Counted from the stretch's first letter, positions 11,304-23,061 are shown. The stretch: 64,000 nt of DNA from Hyaloscypha bicolor E (GCF_002865645.1 NW_020194674.1:62001-126000); one strand, 5' to 3'. Notes: generated by a model not told the origin, from the letters alone. Numbers and translations: made by a program.

Positions 11304-12806
11304 TAGTTGAATGCTGGGATATTGACGTGGCCCGTTTCTGGTGGTCGTTTGCTACGAGTATCTTGTCGAATTGAATTTGCACTTTTGCTTATTCCCAGCG
11401 AAGACTTCAAGAAATATAATGAACGCCTTAATGGATCCTTGAATTGGGCGAATAGATGCGATCAAATACCATCAAATGGTTTTATTCTATTTGAGTAGAA
11501 GTCTTTGATTTCATGAAGGGATAAATTCTTGAAGTGTTGCTACTGAGCCGAGCGAGCTTCGCCTCCTCACATGATGCAGTGCTATTCAGATACCTTCTAA
11601 AACCTCGAAACTTATACGTAAACAATTTCTGACGGGTTTAAGAGAATAACCTCCGTATCATGTTCATCCACAACAGTGATGAGCTTCTAATAGGGATAAA
11701 ATAGATGGCAATCACCTGATATGTGAACCTGGGAGAAAGACTGTGAGGAATTGGAACCCAGGAGAAACCCACTAATAAGATCGTTAAGACAGAAAAGGAT
11801 TGTTACTCTGTGTAATGTAAAGACTATAATAATTCTAAAGTTATGTCTAATGTCGACCGTTTTATCGGGATCTACCATTGTTCCTTGATGAGCCCGTGTT
11901 TTGTATGATGACGGAAATAGATGTGCATGTGGAGGTGCCTCCATACTGAGCCCGGTCGAAGCAACGCAAGGGTAAAAGCATTGAGAGTGCAAACGATTGT
12001 TTGTTTCGAAGATAAAGAGCATGTAACCCCATTTCCGAACCCGCTCTTCCCGAAGCGAGCTTTTGCTTTCTCATCCCGAAGCCACTCTACCTTTATACAT
12101 TTCTCTCTATTGTGGCATTGGCTTCGCAAATTCGCCACGATGCTGTGCGTAATTCCACAGCATGCGCCCTTTCGCTTTTAAGTTCTACTTAGCCACTCCG
12201 TACTGTGGGTTTGTGAGGGTTTAGAGTTCACAGCTCGTTCTCATAGGACACCCTTGGAACGGTCGTTTGGCAACGAAGTGCCCTCACACTACAAAATCAC
12301 AAACCTGGGACACCTTCCCTTGGCTTTTTTGTCCCCCTACCGATGAGTGTCTCTTAAGGAGCTCTCTATGAACTATTCACGCTCACCCCCAGTGCTTATT
12401 ATCAGCTGATCAATCTACCTGGGTAGATGAGATTAGGATCAACTTCCCTTCCCCGCCAAAATTCTTTTGGTAAGAACCCCTTAGCAGTGAACAACAAGAT
12501 TATAGCGTTCCACAAGGTACATTTTCCCTCAAGGTGGCTTGAACTGGAGGCCGAGGGAAAGAATAGTCCTACCGGGATTCGTGATGCTACAGAAAACCAC
12601 AAGACCATGGAATGCTGCTTGGAAGCTCTTAATTTATTCAACTCATCTCCAAAGAAAACATTTCATCCTATCTCTTTCTTATCCATCTTTCCAAAGCTTC
12701 AAGCTAACCCCTATCAATATCAATATCGAGTTCTTATACCGGCATCCATCATGTAGCCGATCTCTATTCTTTCCACAACCTTGATCTTCATGACCCCCGC
12801 CCTAGA
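11304..12806. other. Intergenic 1.5 kb, no gene supported
   Basis: Normal base composition with several short frames on both strands (for example 11687-12022 minus, 12427-12756 plus). None has a domain, a splice structure or clear codon bias. The last 100 bp is pyrimidine-rich and is probably the promoter and leader of the small gene at 12807. Confidence 0.5.
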
Positions 12807-13246
12807 ATGTCTCAATACCACCGCCAAATTACCCACGACCCCTTTTCTAGCCTAAGCGGTATATCAGACGTCCAAGTCATCGACAACGGTCTCAAGGTCT
12901 ACAGCAGTGACTTCGACCCCTCTATCGATCAAGAGGGCAGGCACTACGCTGTTGGTTGTCTCCCAGGCTACATCTACACATTTAAGCAAGACAGATTCCA
13001 GCCTTGTAAGTTTCCGTAGCTGAATTTCTTTCTAATAGTAATTTATGAGATGCACTTGATAAGAAGCAACTGCTAATCTCCTGGCCTTTGGAATATCGCA
13101 ACGGGGATTTTGCAACCACGTTCGGCCAGCCTAATAACCCGGACAGTTACGGGTGGCATGGGCATGTGACGATAGAAAGGGGACTTGTGTCTATTGCACG
13201 GATTATGATCGGAATGTCCATGAGTTCTGCTAGAGTACAAACATAA
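12807..13246 (+). CDS. Small hypothetical protein, possibly frameshifted
   Basis: ATG at 12807 opens a frame reading MSQYHRQITHDPFSS and ending with GYIYTFKQDRFQP before a good donor, GTAAGT, at 13006. A second open stretch at 13061-13246 reads KQLLISWPLEYRNGDF and then GWHGHVTIERGLVS, ending at TAA (13244-13246). It looks coding, but the phase does not match: joining the donor to the AAG acceptors at 13063 or 13066 shifts the frame and ends early (a product of about 88 residues with the second). So either the splice I chose is wrong, the short product is real, or the gene has a one-base lesion. No family is recognised. Confidence 0.4.
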
Positions 13247-13583
13247 TGCAATTTCTCAGTCGATTGAAGAATGTTGATGGACGATCGATAGCTCTAGGAG
13301 TTGATTTTGTACGGGTTGATATTAATGCATTTTGAGTTAATTTGGCGTTGGATAGGGAAGTCCTTTTTATTTCCAAGCCATGAGAAGCAATCACTGTTGG
13401 TAGATCTAGCCACATGATATTTGACCTTACTTCCCCTTCGCTTTCACAAAATGGATTGAATTTGCAGCCTTTGCTAAGTGTGGCAATCCTTTCGCTCCTA
13501 TAATCCTGTCACGATCTAAAAATTCTTCCTCCAACCTTCCTCCAACTTCAACTCCATAAAATTAAACTTCAATACGCCGCACA

Positions 13584-13946
13584 ATGGCGATGACTCCTCC
13601 CTCCCAGAATGTTCCTGCCAGCAAGGCAACAATAAGGTTTGGCAACTCTCTCTCAGCCGAGCTCGTGGAAAAGAAACTCCAAGAATTGGAGCGGTCACAG
13701 AAGCAGCTCGTCGCATTGCACAACCAAAACACCGACACGTTCCAGGATATTATTGCCGTGACAAATGGGAAGATTGTGATGTACGTTCGGATACTTCCAA
13801 GCGTCGTGCTGGAGCAGACAAAAGATCCCATGCAATGGACTTCCGTGCCGAAGGAAGCACCACCTCCTCTAGTTTCGAGCACACGCGAAGATTTGATGAC
13901 TGTTGGTTTCAATTCTGCTCTTACGGGATTGATGGATTTCCACTAG
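13584..13946 (+). CDS. Small hypothetical coiled-coil protein, 120 aa
   Basis: An intronless 120-codon frame with a good start context (cacaATGGCG); a second in-frame ATG follows two codons later. Residues about 25-55 (ELVEKKLQELERSQKQLVAL) show heptad-like spacing of leucines and charged residues and should form a short coiled coil. The C-terminal half is rich in P, V and T. It recalls small subunits of coiled-coil complexes such as BLOC-1-like proteins, but the resemblance is too weak for a name. The preceding ~340 bp after the small gene at 12807 hold nothing else that I can identify. Confidence 0.5.
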   Translation: MAMTPPSQNVPASKATIRFGNSLSAELVEKKLQELERSQKQLVALHNQNTDTFQDIIAVTNGKIVMYVRILPSVVLEQTKDPMQWTSVPKEAPPPLVSSTREDLMTVGFNSALTGLMDFH

Positions 13947-13984
13947 ATTGATGACGCGTTGTTTGAGAATGCAACTAGCCATCG

Positions 13985-14642
13985 TGCTAATTCCGGGAGC
14001 TCTAAGACTTATATCTACTAATACCAGGACCTTAATAGGCTAGGGGCACCCCGTTACGCGCCTCCGGCGCGCTATAGCGTGCGGAGCGTGTGTGTATACC
14101 TTATAAGGTTTCACGTGGTAGACTAGGTAATTGGGCTCGTGAATCGGTAGGTCTAAAGCGATAAGTATATATAATATAAGTGAAGACTTAATTTTCGAAC
14201 TTGAAGAGAGTTCTAGCTATGAGATAAAGCATTCTTATATAGCCTTAGGGCTTAGTTCTAGAATTTTCTAATAGTGAGTCACATGCTTACTAATTAGAAT
14301 CTTCTAGATACTTAGCTTACAAATAAGAGCTATATGAAATATTCTAGAACTAATAATTACTAATGCTTACAAATGCTTACGTAAGCTTATAGTAAGTTCT
14401 AGAATATACTAGAAAGTACTTATTACTAATATCTTAACATACCTTGAGCGTCGTGCATTGAGGATATACTTTTTTAAACGATTACAAGGGGCAAGAGAGG
14501 GACGTGCTTCTTTTCCGGCTTTTGTGCGCGTGCCGGGGGCTAAAGAATAGCCGAAAAAGAAAGCCTTACTTTACGATAAATCTGCAAAAATTAGCTTGCT
14601 AAGTGCGGGGGAAGGGGGCTAGAAGAGAATCAAATTTTTAAT
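13985..14642. repeat. Decayed repeat with a GC palindrome
   Basis: After the 120-aa gene, composition changes abruptly. A GC-rich imperfect palindrome centred on CTATAG occupies about 14055-14090 (arms GCGCCTCCGGCGCG and CGTGCGGAGCGTG). It is followed by about 350 bp of AT-rich DNA with recurring words such as TTCTAGAA, TACTAATTA and GCTTACAAAT, then a G-rich stretch. This looks like a MITE or a degraded transposon end; no coding potential. Confidence 0.45.
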
Positions 14643-14689
14643 TGCATAAGCACCCTCTCTGGGCAGACCCTAGAACGGGTGCTTATGCA
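14643..14689. repeat. Perfect 13-bp inverted repeat hairpin
   Basis: TGCATAAGCACCC at 14643-14655 is matched exactly by its reverse complement GGGTGCTTATGCA at 14677-14689. The 21-nt loop itself contains GGGCAGACCC, able to form an inner stem. Arms and loop together could extrude as a cruciform or mark a small inverted-repeat element. No gene association is evident. Confidence 0.7.
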
Positions 14690-15035
14690 TCTAAGAGAGA
14701 GTCGAGATCAAAAATTACTCCTTTGGGTGTACACCCATGTTTTAGGAATGCTACGCGAGCAAAACAGGGATGTTGCAGGGATTGGCAGGGGCACACTGTT
14801 TTTGTATCTATTGTGCCATCAGCTTTCTATGGGAACAAGGTAATCTTACAATTCTTTTTACGATTCGGCTTTACCTCCAAAAACAATGACCGACACAAGG
14901 GAGGGTTTATCCTCCAGTCGACCTGCGCATCCCATACCTTGAATTTGTTGCTGAAAAGCAGAAGTCTGTCATCCGGGTTCTTGCAGCCAGTTCGGCTTTG
15001 ATTTCGCCATTTTCGAGGGGTACGTCAAACCTACC

Positions 15036-15841
15036 ATGCGCTTCGTCACTAATCCTAGAATGCGGACCATCTTCCGACAGCATCCTATTCGTTTGCCCTA
15101 CGAACTTCAAGAACGCATTCAAAGGATTCCTGATCAGCTTGATCTGTCAAAGCCTACACTCGTCTTCGCTGAACTCTCCGATGCAGTCTCGCTGCTTACG
15201 AGTAAGCCGAGGCCATCATTTTCATGTCCTATAAGAAGCGTCTTGTCACCGGTAATATGCATGGCAAGTCTCCTTTCAAGATCCGGAACACCGTTCAGAA
15301 GTTCAAAACTATGAAGCATTTCCAGGCATATGAATTGAAGCTCTTTAATGACCAACTCGCTAAGGACATGCCGAAATCCGACGATATCAGGACGAGATTC
15401 AGCCAATTGGAAAGAACAATAGCGCGTTTGTACAGTACAATGTGAAATTGAAAGGGCGAAGGCAAGTGAAGAGGCAAGAGAGAAGCTTATCTTGAAGTTG
15501 ATGAACCTCGAGCGGAATGAAGCTCTGATTGGATCTGGCCCAGTTTCAGAAAAGGATAGATTGGAAAATGAAGCTGAACCCGGACATGGTGTGAAGAACA
15601 GAGATACAGGGGGAGGGTGTAAATCGAGAGTATTCTGGTCGGTGAAGAACCACGGAAGGAGGATGAAACAATGAGAGAGAAATTCATGGCTGCTTTCATT
15701 CGATGGCAACATGATAATCCTACCAGTGGAGGCATTGATGGATTCATGGAATCAATGGGTCTACTGCAAAATGGCGAGAATGGAATGCCGTCGCAGGAGA
15801 CCATCGAAGCATTGATGAAGATGATGGGCATTCAGAAGTGA
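15036..15841 (+). pseudogene. Broken hypothetical gene, several frameshifts
   Basis: Protein-like sequence continues across three plus frames. It opens with MRFVTNPRMRTIFRQHPIRL (from 15036), continues with MSYKKRLVTGNMHGKS to about 15443, and then with a charged helix EIERAKASEEAREKL (15423-15674). Finally, in the same frame as the second segment, comes MREKFMAAFIRWQHDNPTSG, ending at TGA 15839-15841. Each switch lacks a plausible intron, and one in-frame TAA at about 15613 could derive from CAA by a C-to-T change. I read it as one gene with two to three indels. The long antisense frame (15134-15712) is a shadow. Upstream, a CTTGCAG acceptor-like site at about 14979-14985 may mark an earlier exon. 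Family unknown. Confidence 0.6.
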
Positions 15842-16355
15842 AGATTAAATGTACCTGACTGCTGGCCGTCGATAGTTTGGAGCCAGAGATTGTACTTTAT
15901 CAACCCGGCACATCGCCCACTTTGCAATTGAAGGCTGTATTACAATATGTTGACACAGCGAGACAATGCATCTGAAGTGTGAACCATGATACTAACAGTT
16001 TAATTGAAGACTTTACTGTAAGAGAACTAACATGGCACAGCTAGATTGAAAATTTTACAACGCTAACCATGCACGTCGTGAATCCACAATTGAGGATTAC
16101 ACTAGACCAACCTCACTCTATATGGCAAATTCAGATGAGAATTGAACCACGCCATTCTGAAACATTACGATTGTGAACTGACAGGTCGTCCTATTCCAAT
16201 CCGAGAAAATGTTTGACTCCATCTAATGATTGTACTGTACGATACCATCCTGGCACGTTCAACAGATCAAAACAGCACCTCAAGCCCCTCAAATATCAAG
16301 ATAAGCCAGAATACATAATCTACCAGCTCCAAACTCCTTAAAGACAACGAGCCCT
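15842..16355. other. Intergenic 0.5 kb between convergent genes
   Basis: Lies between the 3' end of the broken gene and the 3' end of the SET gene. Composition is ordinary and no frame or repeat is recognised; it should hold both 3' untranslated regions. Confidence 0.5.
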
Positions 16356-17377
16356 TCAAGCCTCCTCCCTCCAAAGCCACCTCTCAAACTCTATTCTCCC
16401 CAACCCCTTCGGCACGCTCTCTGCCCTCGTCTTCCACTTCCCCGTAACCCCAAAGCTATCATGCTTCTGCGGATTCTTAACAAACGGCTTCATCTCCAAG
16501 TATGCGATACAATCATCTCCTGCAGCCATCTTCTTCGCCGAACAATACTGCCTCGCAAACACCCTCGCTCTCGCAAGATCCCCATGCATATTACAAACCT
16601 GAAAGCAGTCGAAATACAATCTCGATAACCTATCATCCTTCAACCCTTCCTCTTCATAAATTTTAGACAACCGATGACAACAAGCTAAGACTTCATCTGC
16701 GTGAAAGCGGACTTTCTTCGAGTCACCAATCATCTCGTCCAATTCCTCTGCTTCAATCATCCTCTCATCACTCGTTTTCAACTTCTCCTCAGGCAGCGAG
16801 CACAGAGCACAAGTACAGTCAAACCCAAAATACGTCTTCAAAATCTTCTGGCGTTCAGAAGAGGGCCCGCCGACATGGTAAGCAGTGCATATCTCCGTCC
16901 CGGCGGGAATAGTTCGTACAGCAAACACGGTCTCCTTCTCCACAAGTGGATTCCAAGCTTGCACCACATTCGGACAACAGCTGTGATTAATTCTCGAGAC
17001 CGTCTCATATACGCCACCCGCTTCAGCGCCAGGACCAAGGGGTAGCCATTTGATCTCACGATCCCGCTCAAAGGTTTGTCATCAGGGTAGTTGTTGTACA
17101 AGGCCATGAAAACCTTCTGTGAAGATGGTGAGAGTGAGGAAAACTTTTTGCGGAGTTGCGTCTCGGCGACTTCGAGGTCGATGGTTGTTACGCCTTCAGT
17201 GGTTAACAGGGGGACTTCGCTTAAGAGGAGAGTGCCAGGGGTGATGTCCCGTGTAGCGATGAGACCGAGTCCTTTCCCGGGGATGGGCGCGATCTTCCAA
17301 AGGGACGATGGTATGTCTTCGCCATTTTGGGAAGTTGACGATGGCCAGTCTGGTTCTGTGGTGCGGCTTCGTGGCAT
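16356..17377 (-). CDS. SET-domain protein with a one-base frameshift
   Basis: ATG at 17377; the frame reads into GIVRSNGYPL and is then lost. The adjacent frame continues at once with GPGAEAGGVYETVSRINHSC and runs to the stop at 16356. With one base supplied, the gene would encode about 340 residues. The SET core is clear: GKGLGLIA near the N-terminus, RINHSC (N-H-S-C codons at 16977-16988), AGTEICTAYH, and a post-SET cysteine cluster FGFDCTCALC. The C-terminal part is helical. Proteins of this fungal group are SMYD/SET5-like lysine methyltransferases, nuclear or cytosolic. The break lies in the CCCC/GG run at 17035-17042, so a lost homopolymer base is likely, either real or an assembly error. 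A CACGTG box lies upstream at 17598-17603. Confidence 0.85.
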
Positions 17378-17779
17378 GGCGAGATATGTGTATGGGTATG
17401 GATATTGAGATATTAATAGTTTGAGATGAAAATAAAGGGAGAGTTTGGGCAGCGGAGCTAGGGCTTTGTAGTGAAGTGTTAGTCTGGACCATGATAAGGC
17501 GGGACCATGGCTTTTTTTCGGGTGTGCTAATTTTTTCGAAGCTATATCCTTTTTTGGTAAAATAGTCGAGGGGGGGTGTTCTCACTGATGTCACAGTCAC
17601 GTGATCTACAACCAATCTTCTCTTCAGTCAAGATTCTGATTCAAGTATCCTATACTAAGCGTAAAAAGTATACTTGACAGAAATTAGGAACAAAATCCAT
17701 CGCATAAAGAACTTTGTTGTGATTTTATTAAGAGGAGAGCTTTTACTCAGGAGGAAGAGTCGAAGATACTGGTCCTGTT
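17378..17779. promoter_or_regulatory. Upstream region of the SET gene
   Basis: 402 bp between the SET start codon and the 3' end of the permease gene. It contains a CACGTG palindrome at 17598-17603 and a poly-T/poly-G pair around 17513-17577. No other gene is seen. Confidence 0.45.
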
Positions 17780-19990
17780 CTATTCGCGAGTAACAATATC
17801 CTTGGGATCTCCAGTAATCTCTTCTCCTGCACTGGTATCTGCTTCCGAAAAGTCTGTGATATGTTTTTTTGAAAGCCAGGCCTCTTTTGGAGTGAACCAC
17901 CAGGAAAGGACAGCAAATATAGTGACCCCGGTCATAATAATGGGAGCATCTGAACTCACAGTTAGCAACTCCTACGATCTACCCGTCACGAAAAATGGAA
18001 AACCCACAATTAAGCGTCTCTCTAGTGATAGGGAACTCATAAGGAGAAAAAAGTACCACAACAACCCACCCATTCCAAAATATCGAAACGAACTGGAACG
18101 GCCGACGAAGTTTCCCCAGACTCCAACGCGGCTCAGGAAAGCTGTTTGGAGTGAGGAAGAAGCACCCAAAGCAGATCAAACCATATGCCGCCGCGGAAGG
18201 CACACCAGCTGCCGATATGAGAGAAGTGAAGGCCACTCCTGACGGAAGGATCGTGCAAGTGATGAGAGCGGAAACGCCCCAAATGACAAGGACTGCGTTG
18301 CGAGGTTGACCTTCGGGTGATACTTTGGAGACCCAGCTTGAGAATGGCAGAACCCCATCTCTTGCTACTGCGAAGACTAGTCGGGAGGCTGCGACGATGG
18401 CTATTGCGGTGTTCTGTTAAGAGTTAGAATTTTCTCGTGAAGCTTGAGAAGAGGGGCATCATTTGGAAAACTTACAAACCACAGTGCAGTGACGCAGACT
18501 ATGTTCATAAATAAATGCCCGCCTCGGCCCAGCACAACAGCATACAAGGGCACAAATGGCTGTGGAGACCCAAATGAAAAAAGTGTTGCAGCATCGGGCT
18601 AGAGATATCAGTATACCAACATCCACAATCCACGAGTTTCTGGACTTACAGTACAGAATAGAAACAAGATAATGGTAATGAATCCCCCAATACCACTGAC
18701 AACCGTACTCCAGAAAATGCCCTTGGCGGCATCGATACTCGCATTCTTCGTCTCCTCCGCCACGTGACCTGAGGCATCGAACCCAATCAGAATACCAGCT
18801 GTTGCAAGATAGGACAAACACCAATTCCACTCTGTTGGGGCTCCAGTACCATTATAAGTTGTCATGAACGCTTCGTTTGCGGTCCGGAAGCCCCAGGTAT
18901 TAGCGGTGCCGATTGGGAGCCAGATAATATTGAGCAGGAAGTCTAGAAGGACGAAGGAAGACGAAAGGTAGAACACATATCGGAAAAAGCGAGCTGTTGT
19001 TGATATTTTTTTTCAGTTTAGATTTTATTTGTGTATGTGAAAACTTACGTGGTAAGAAGTTGACAAGGATCGCGAGTGCCAAGAGGACTTCGGTGCAGAT
19101 CCATTGCACTGTTCTAAACTTGACAATGCTTGAGTCGGAAGGGAAATCTAGATTAAAAACTGTGATCTCCTGTTTAGTGATTAGCGGTTGGCTGCATCCA
19201 TTTAGATTTTCGATAGGATTGGGTTCTCACAGAAAGCATATAATTCACAGCTGACTGCGTGTTGCCTGGATTCTGTGTCAGTTGTATCCATGGAAACGGG
19301 ATTCGACAAAGCGAGACATACTAGCACAAAAAGTTGTCCAAGCTGCTATGCTCCACCATGCTACGACGAAACCAAGGAATCGCCCGTATTTAGGCCCCCC
19401 TGCTTCGGCAGCCCAGAGATAAATAGAGCCAGCTGCAGGGAGAGCCGAACATATTTCGGCTATTACTGCGGCTGTAATAAAAGTAAAGATACAAGTGACC
19501 AGATAACTTGTCCTACATGTAGCATTGGTTGTAAACCCTGGGCATGGGAATATAATGAGAGGGCCTACCAGTATGCCAAATTTCCTCCAGCAGCAATTCC
19601 GGTACTGAAGGTGACTCGGACTCCGCCCACGAAGTAAAGAGCAGCTATAATGCCATGAGTGGCTGGTTTAAAATCGGGTGGATAGAGCTCACCAAACGTT
19701 GTCGAGAAGTTTTCAATCAAGCCGTAAGTTCGATGGAGAATCTGAAGGATTCAGTAACGAGGTTGGGAGTCCCGCGAAACCAGCTTACTGGTTTGTACCC
19801 AATACTTTTCTAGTTGTGGGTTAGCTTAACATCTTGTGTCTCCAAAGATGTTCTCTATCAGGTCACTCACTAGTTGCAAATTATCTGTGTCTTCTAGTAC
19901 TTGTTGCTTGCTGTCTTCATCATGTGACAATTCCTGCGTCTGAGGCGCAGCCTCCTCCGCTACTGCAATCGCAAGCTCTGTCAATGACAT
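17780..19990 (-). CDS. APC-superfamily amino acid/choline permease (Hnm1/Uga4-like)
   Basis: Eleven exons: 19990-19871, 19809-19789, 19741-19693, 19644-19569, 19512-19322, 19265-19231, 19169-19049, 18993-18650, 18598-18476, 18413-18008 and 17949-17780. All junctions are GT-AG and in phase, giving 551 residues. A 21-nt second exon encodes only KSIGYKP. Diagnostic blocks are TYGLIENFSTTF before TM1, AEICSALPAAGSIYLW from residue 107, GFDASGHVAEET, and ASRLVFAVARDGVLPFS near residues 369-385. The C-terminus ITDFSEADTSAGEE is acidic. Twelve membrane helices are expected. It should be a plasma-membrane proton symporter for choline, GABA or amino acids; the specificity cannot be assigned. The high exon number fits fungal members of this family. 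There is no RIP damage although the isochore starts 0.5 kb upstream. Confidence 0.93.
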
Positions 19991-20520
19991 TGCTTGTCAA
20001 AGTGACTTTGACAGTAATTCCGCAACTCATACAACAGACGTATCAACTCTATATCTTGTGTTCTTTCGTGGAATGGCGTGCATGGGTTCGAGAGGCTTGA
20101 AGGACTCAAAAGTGGAAAATTCTTCCCGGCTGCCCACCCTAGGTTAGCAACGCTACCAATATCGAGAGCCATAGTTCCATGTAAATGGTCGTGAAAGAAA
20201 GACGGGACGAGACGGTTGCACAAGCTAATCCGGCGCTAATTCAGAAGCTTCGCGTACTTCCACGCTGTCTCGTCAAAGATGGATCCTTAAACCTCAAATT
20301 TTTCGCTCACTTATTATTAATTAAAGACTTAACAACACCAAAGTCACTTGATATAGAAGGTACTTCGTCCCATGAAGATGGTTGTTGGAGTCTCTACTAT
20401 ATCTGGGTGCACGGTAATTGCAACTGAGCACTCCACTGCCTCGCTCCGTTGCACCTTTTAATCCCAAGGGGTTACATGGTAATACAATGCAAAATCGAAA
20501 TAAAGAATGGCCGCTTTCAC
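19991..20520. other. Upstream region of the permease and isochore border
   Basis: About 0.5 kb of ordinary sequence that should hold the permease promoter. Composition falls sharply at about 20,520-20,540, where the AT isochore begins. The 80-codon frame at 20185-20427 shows no protein-like features. Confidence 0.5.
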
Positions 20521-21830
20521 CAGATCTGGGTTTTTTCGCCGTAAATATAATTATATTAAGGCATTATTAATGAATTTTGAGGATGCTACTCTAAAGTCTT
20601 TACTTTAGTACTTGTTTAGTAATCCCTCAAAACTAGTATTTGATCTAGTATTTAATATTAACTTTCAATTATTATAAATATAAGTATTTAGTATATATTT
20701 ATATTTAGTAACTATTACTAGTATTTAATATCTAATAAATACTCTTATATAAATTATAGGTTTTTTCTTTTTAAAACTATTTATTATAAGCTTGAATTTA
20801 AATAATTAGAAATATAATAATATTTAACGAGATTATTTATAAACTTCTTTAAAAGAATATTCTTTATTTATAATTAAATTATTATATAAATATTAATTTT
20901 TTATATAATATAATATCTTTTCTTTAATTATAAAACTATAATATAGTAATTAATAAATTAATTATTTTTGCCTCTTAATATAATTAAATATTATAATATA
21001 ATATATTATAATTATATGAAATAATTACTAAAAAAAATAAGCCTTAAAATTACTAGAAATTACTCTTATTCTTTATAATTAAAATAACTTTTAAATATTT
21101 AAATCTTAATAAATACTCCTAATTTATATAAATAATAATATTAAATATCGAGTTTTAAAGCTAGTAATAATTATAAATAATTAAAAAACAAGTATTATTT
21201 CTAAATAAGTCTTTATTCTTATATTATATTAGATTAAGGTATTTGTATTTATTAAAATTAATAGAATATTATATATATATATTTAAGTTCTTTAATTCTA
21301 ATTTAATTCCTAATTTAATCTAATATTAAATATAAAGGATTTCATTTTAGTTTTATTTTTACTAGATTATATTTTAATATAAGTATTAATATAAATAGAA
21401 TTAAATAAGGCTTCTTTTACTATAACTAGAGTAATACTATATTATTTTCTTTCCTATATTCCCGGATACTAATAATTTCAGGTCTAGTATATTGCTTTTA
21501 TTTACTTATTTTCTTCGAATTCTAATATTTTTATATACTAATTTCTAGGCTGTTTTAGGTACTATTATTCGAGTATTATAAGTAAATTACTTTAGATTTG
21601 CTTTATATAGAAAAACTATATAATAAAAATAATATTTTTATATTAATTTATATTAATTTATTCTTTCGAGCTTTATTTCTTTATAATTATAAAAGTTTTC
21701 TATTAAATTAATATAGGCTAATAATTTTCAGGTTTATTTATTTACTTTATATTAAATAAAATTTCTTTCTAGTTCTTAAATATCTTATTTAATTTAAAGT
21801 TTCTTTATTAAAGATCTAAAATTATATAAT

Positions 21831-22266
21831 TATTATAAATATAATATTTAAGATTTAAAAAATAAGATAAAAGATTTCTTATAAAAATAATTTAAAGTTA
21901 AAAAAAGGAAAACTAAAATATAAAAGGCTATAAAAAAGTATATATATCCTATAATATATTAGTTTATAAGAGGCCTAATCTTTTAAATATCTCTAGTATA
22001 TTTTAAATATACTTTTCTAATAAAATATAAGTAATAAAATATAAGTAATAAAATATAAGTAATAAAATATAAGTAATAAAATATAAGTAATAAAATATAA
22101 GTAATAAAATATAAGTAATAAAATATAAGTAATAAAATATAAGTAATAAAATATAAGTAATAAAATATAAGTAATAAAATATAAGTAATAAAATATAAGT
22201 AATAAAATATAAGTAATAAAATATAAGTAATAAAATATAAATAATTATATTAGTTAAATTATAATA
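21831..22266 (+). repeat. Left LTR of the outer element (RIPped, expanded)
   Basis: It aligns with 35296-35596 through transitions only over most of its length, including the shared end TTAAATTATAATA versus CTAAATCGTAACA. It is about 135 bp longer because its internal 14-bp tandem array is expanded. Confidence 0.7.
22019..22240 (+). repeat. 14-bp minisatellite, about 16 copies
   Basis: Unit AATAAAATATAAGT repeated almost without variation. It lies inside the left LTR, at the position where the right LTR has five diverged units such as AGGATATGGGCAAC (35535-35548). Every difference between the two unit types is G-to-A or C-to-T. Confidence 0.85.
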
Positions 22267-22966
22267 TTATTTCTTTTTTTTAAATAAGCTTATTTCCGAG
22301 CTTTATAAAAGCTATTAATATATTTAATTTCGTATTATTTTCTTTTCTAAAATAAATTAATATTTTAGATATAAATATTATATATAAAAAATAAATACTT
22401 TTAATATATAATTTAAAAGAATTTATTATTATTTCTATATAATTTCGGGCAAATATTATTTTTTATATAATCTAGCTAATATAATAGATTTTATAAAAGT
22501 TCTAATATATTAATATTATTATTATTATAAAAGCTTTATAAAACTAGAGAACTATTATTTAATACTAAAACTAAATACTATATTAGATTCTTATTTTAAC
22601 TAATTTATTTAATATTATACTTTTATTAACTATTTTCTAATATTAATAAAAGTAATTCCGGATTTATTTAACTTAGTAAAGAATTTTAAGAGTTCTTTTA
22701 TAGTTTCTTTATATAAAAAACTAAATATATCTTTATAATTTCTAGTAATTTTAGAAGAAATGAATAGTTATATTATTCTAAAATCTCAAATAAATTCTTT
22801 ATTTAGTTTTTTAGCTTCTGGCTCAAATAATTAGATTTCTAATATTTTGTAATAACTTATATTTTATTTTCGACTTTGAAATTAATTAAATAATAGTATT
22901 TATTAGCTTATACTATATATTATTCCTATATTTATTTTATATAATCTTAAGTAAATTATTATAATT

Positions 22967-23061
22967 CTTATAATTAATTTACTTATAATTAATTTACTTA
23001 TAATTAATTTACTTATAATTAATTTACTTATAATTAATTTACTTATAATTAATTTACTTAT
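22967..23061 (+). repeat. 15-bp minisatellite, about 6 copies
   Basis: Unit CTTATAATTAATTTA in tandem, near-perfect, within the RIPped interior. Confidence 0.8.

Noticed and set aside
15134..15712. 192-codon minus-strand ORF
   Set aside because: Its translation is S/F/L-rich with no domain, and the opposite strand carries K/E-rich protein-like segments; it is the antisense shadow of the broken gene.
19663..19692. 30-nt intron candidate in the permease (GTGAGC...CCAG)
   Set aside because: Too short for a fungal intron; the acceptor TATAG ending at 19645 gives a 48-nt intron and restores the family consensus STTFAALYFVGG.
19990..20460. Plus-strand ORFs upstream of the permease
   Set aside because: Short, no domain, and overlapping the expected promoter of the minus-strand gene.
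22019..22240. CRISPR-like array
   Set aside because: Head-to-tail 14-bp units without spacers in a eukaryotic genome; a minisatellite.
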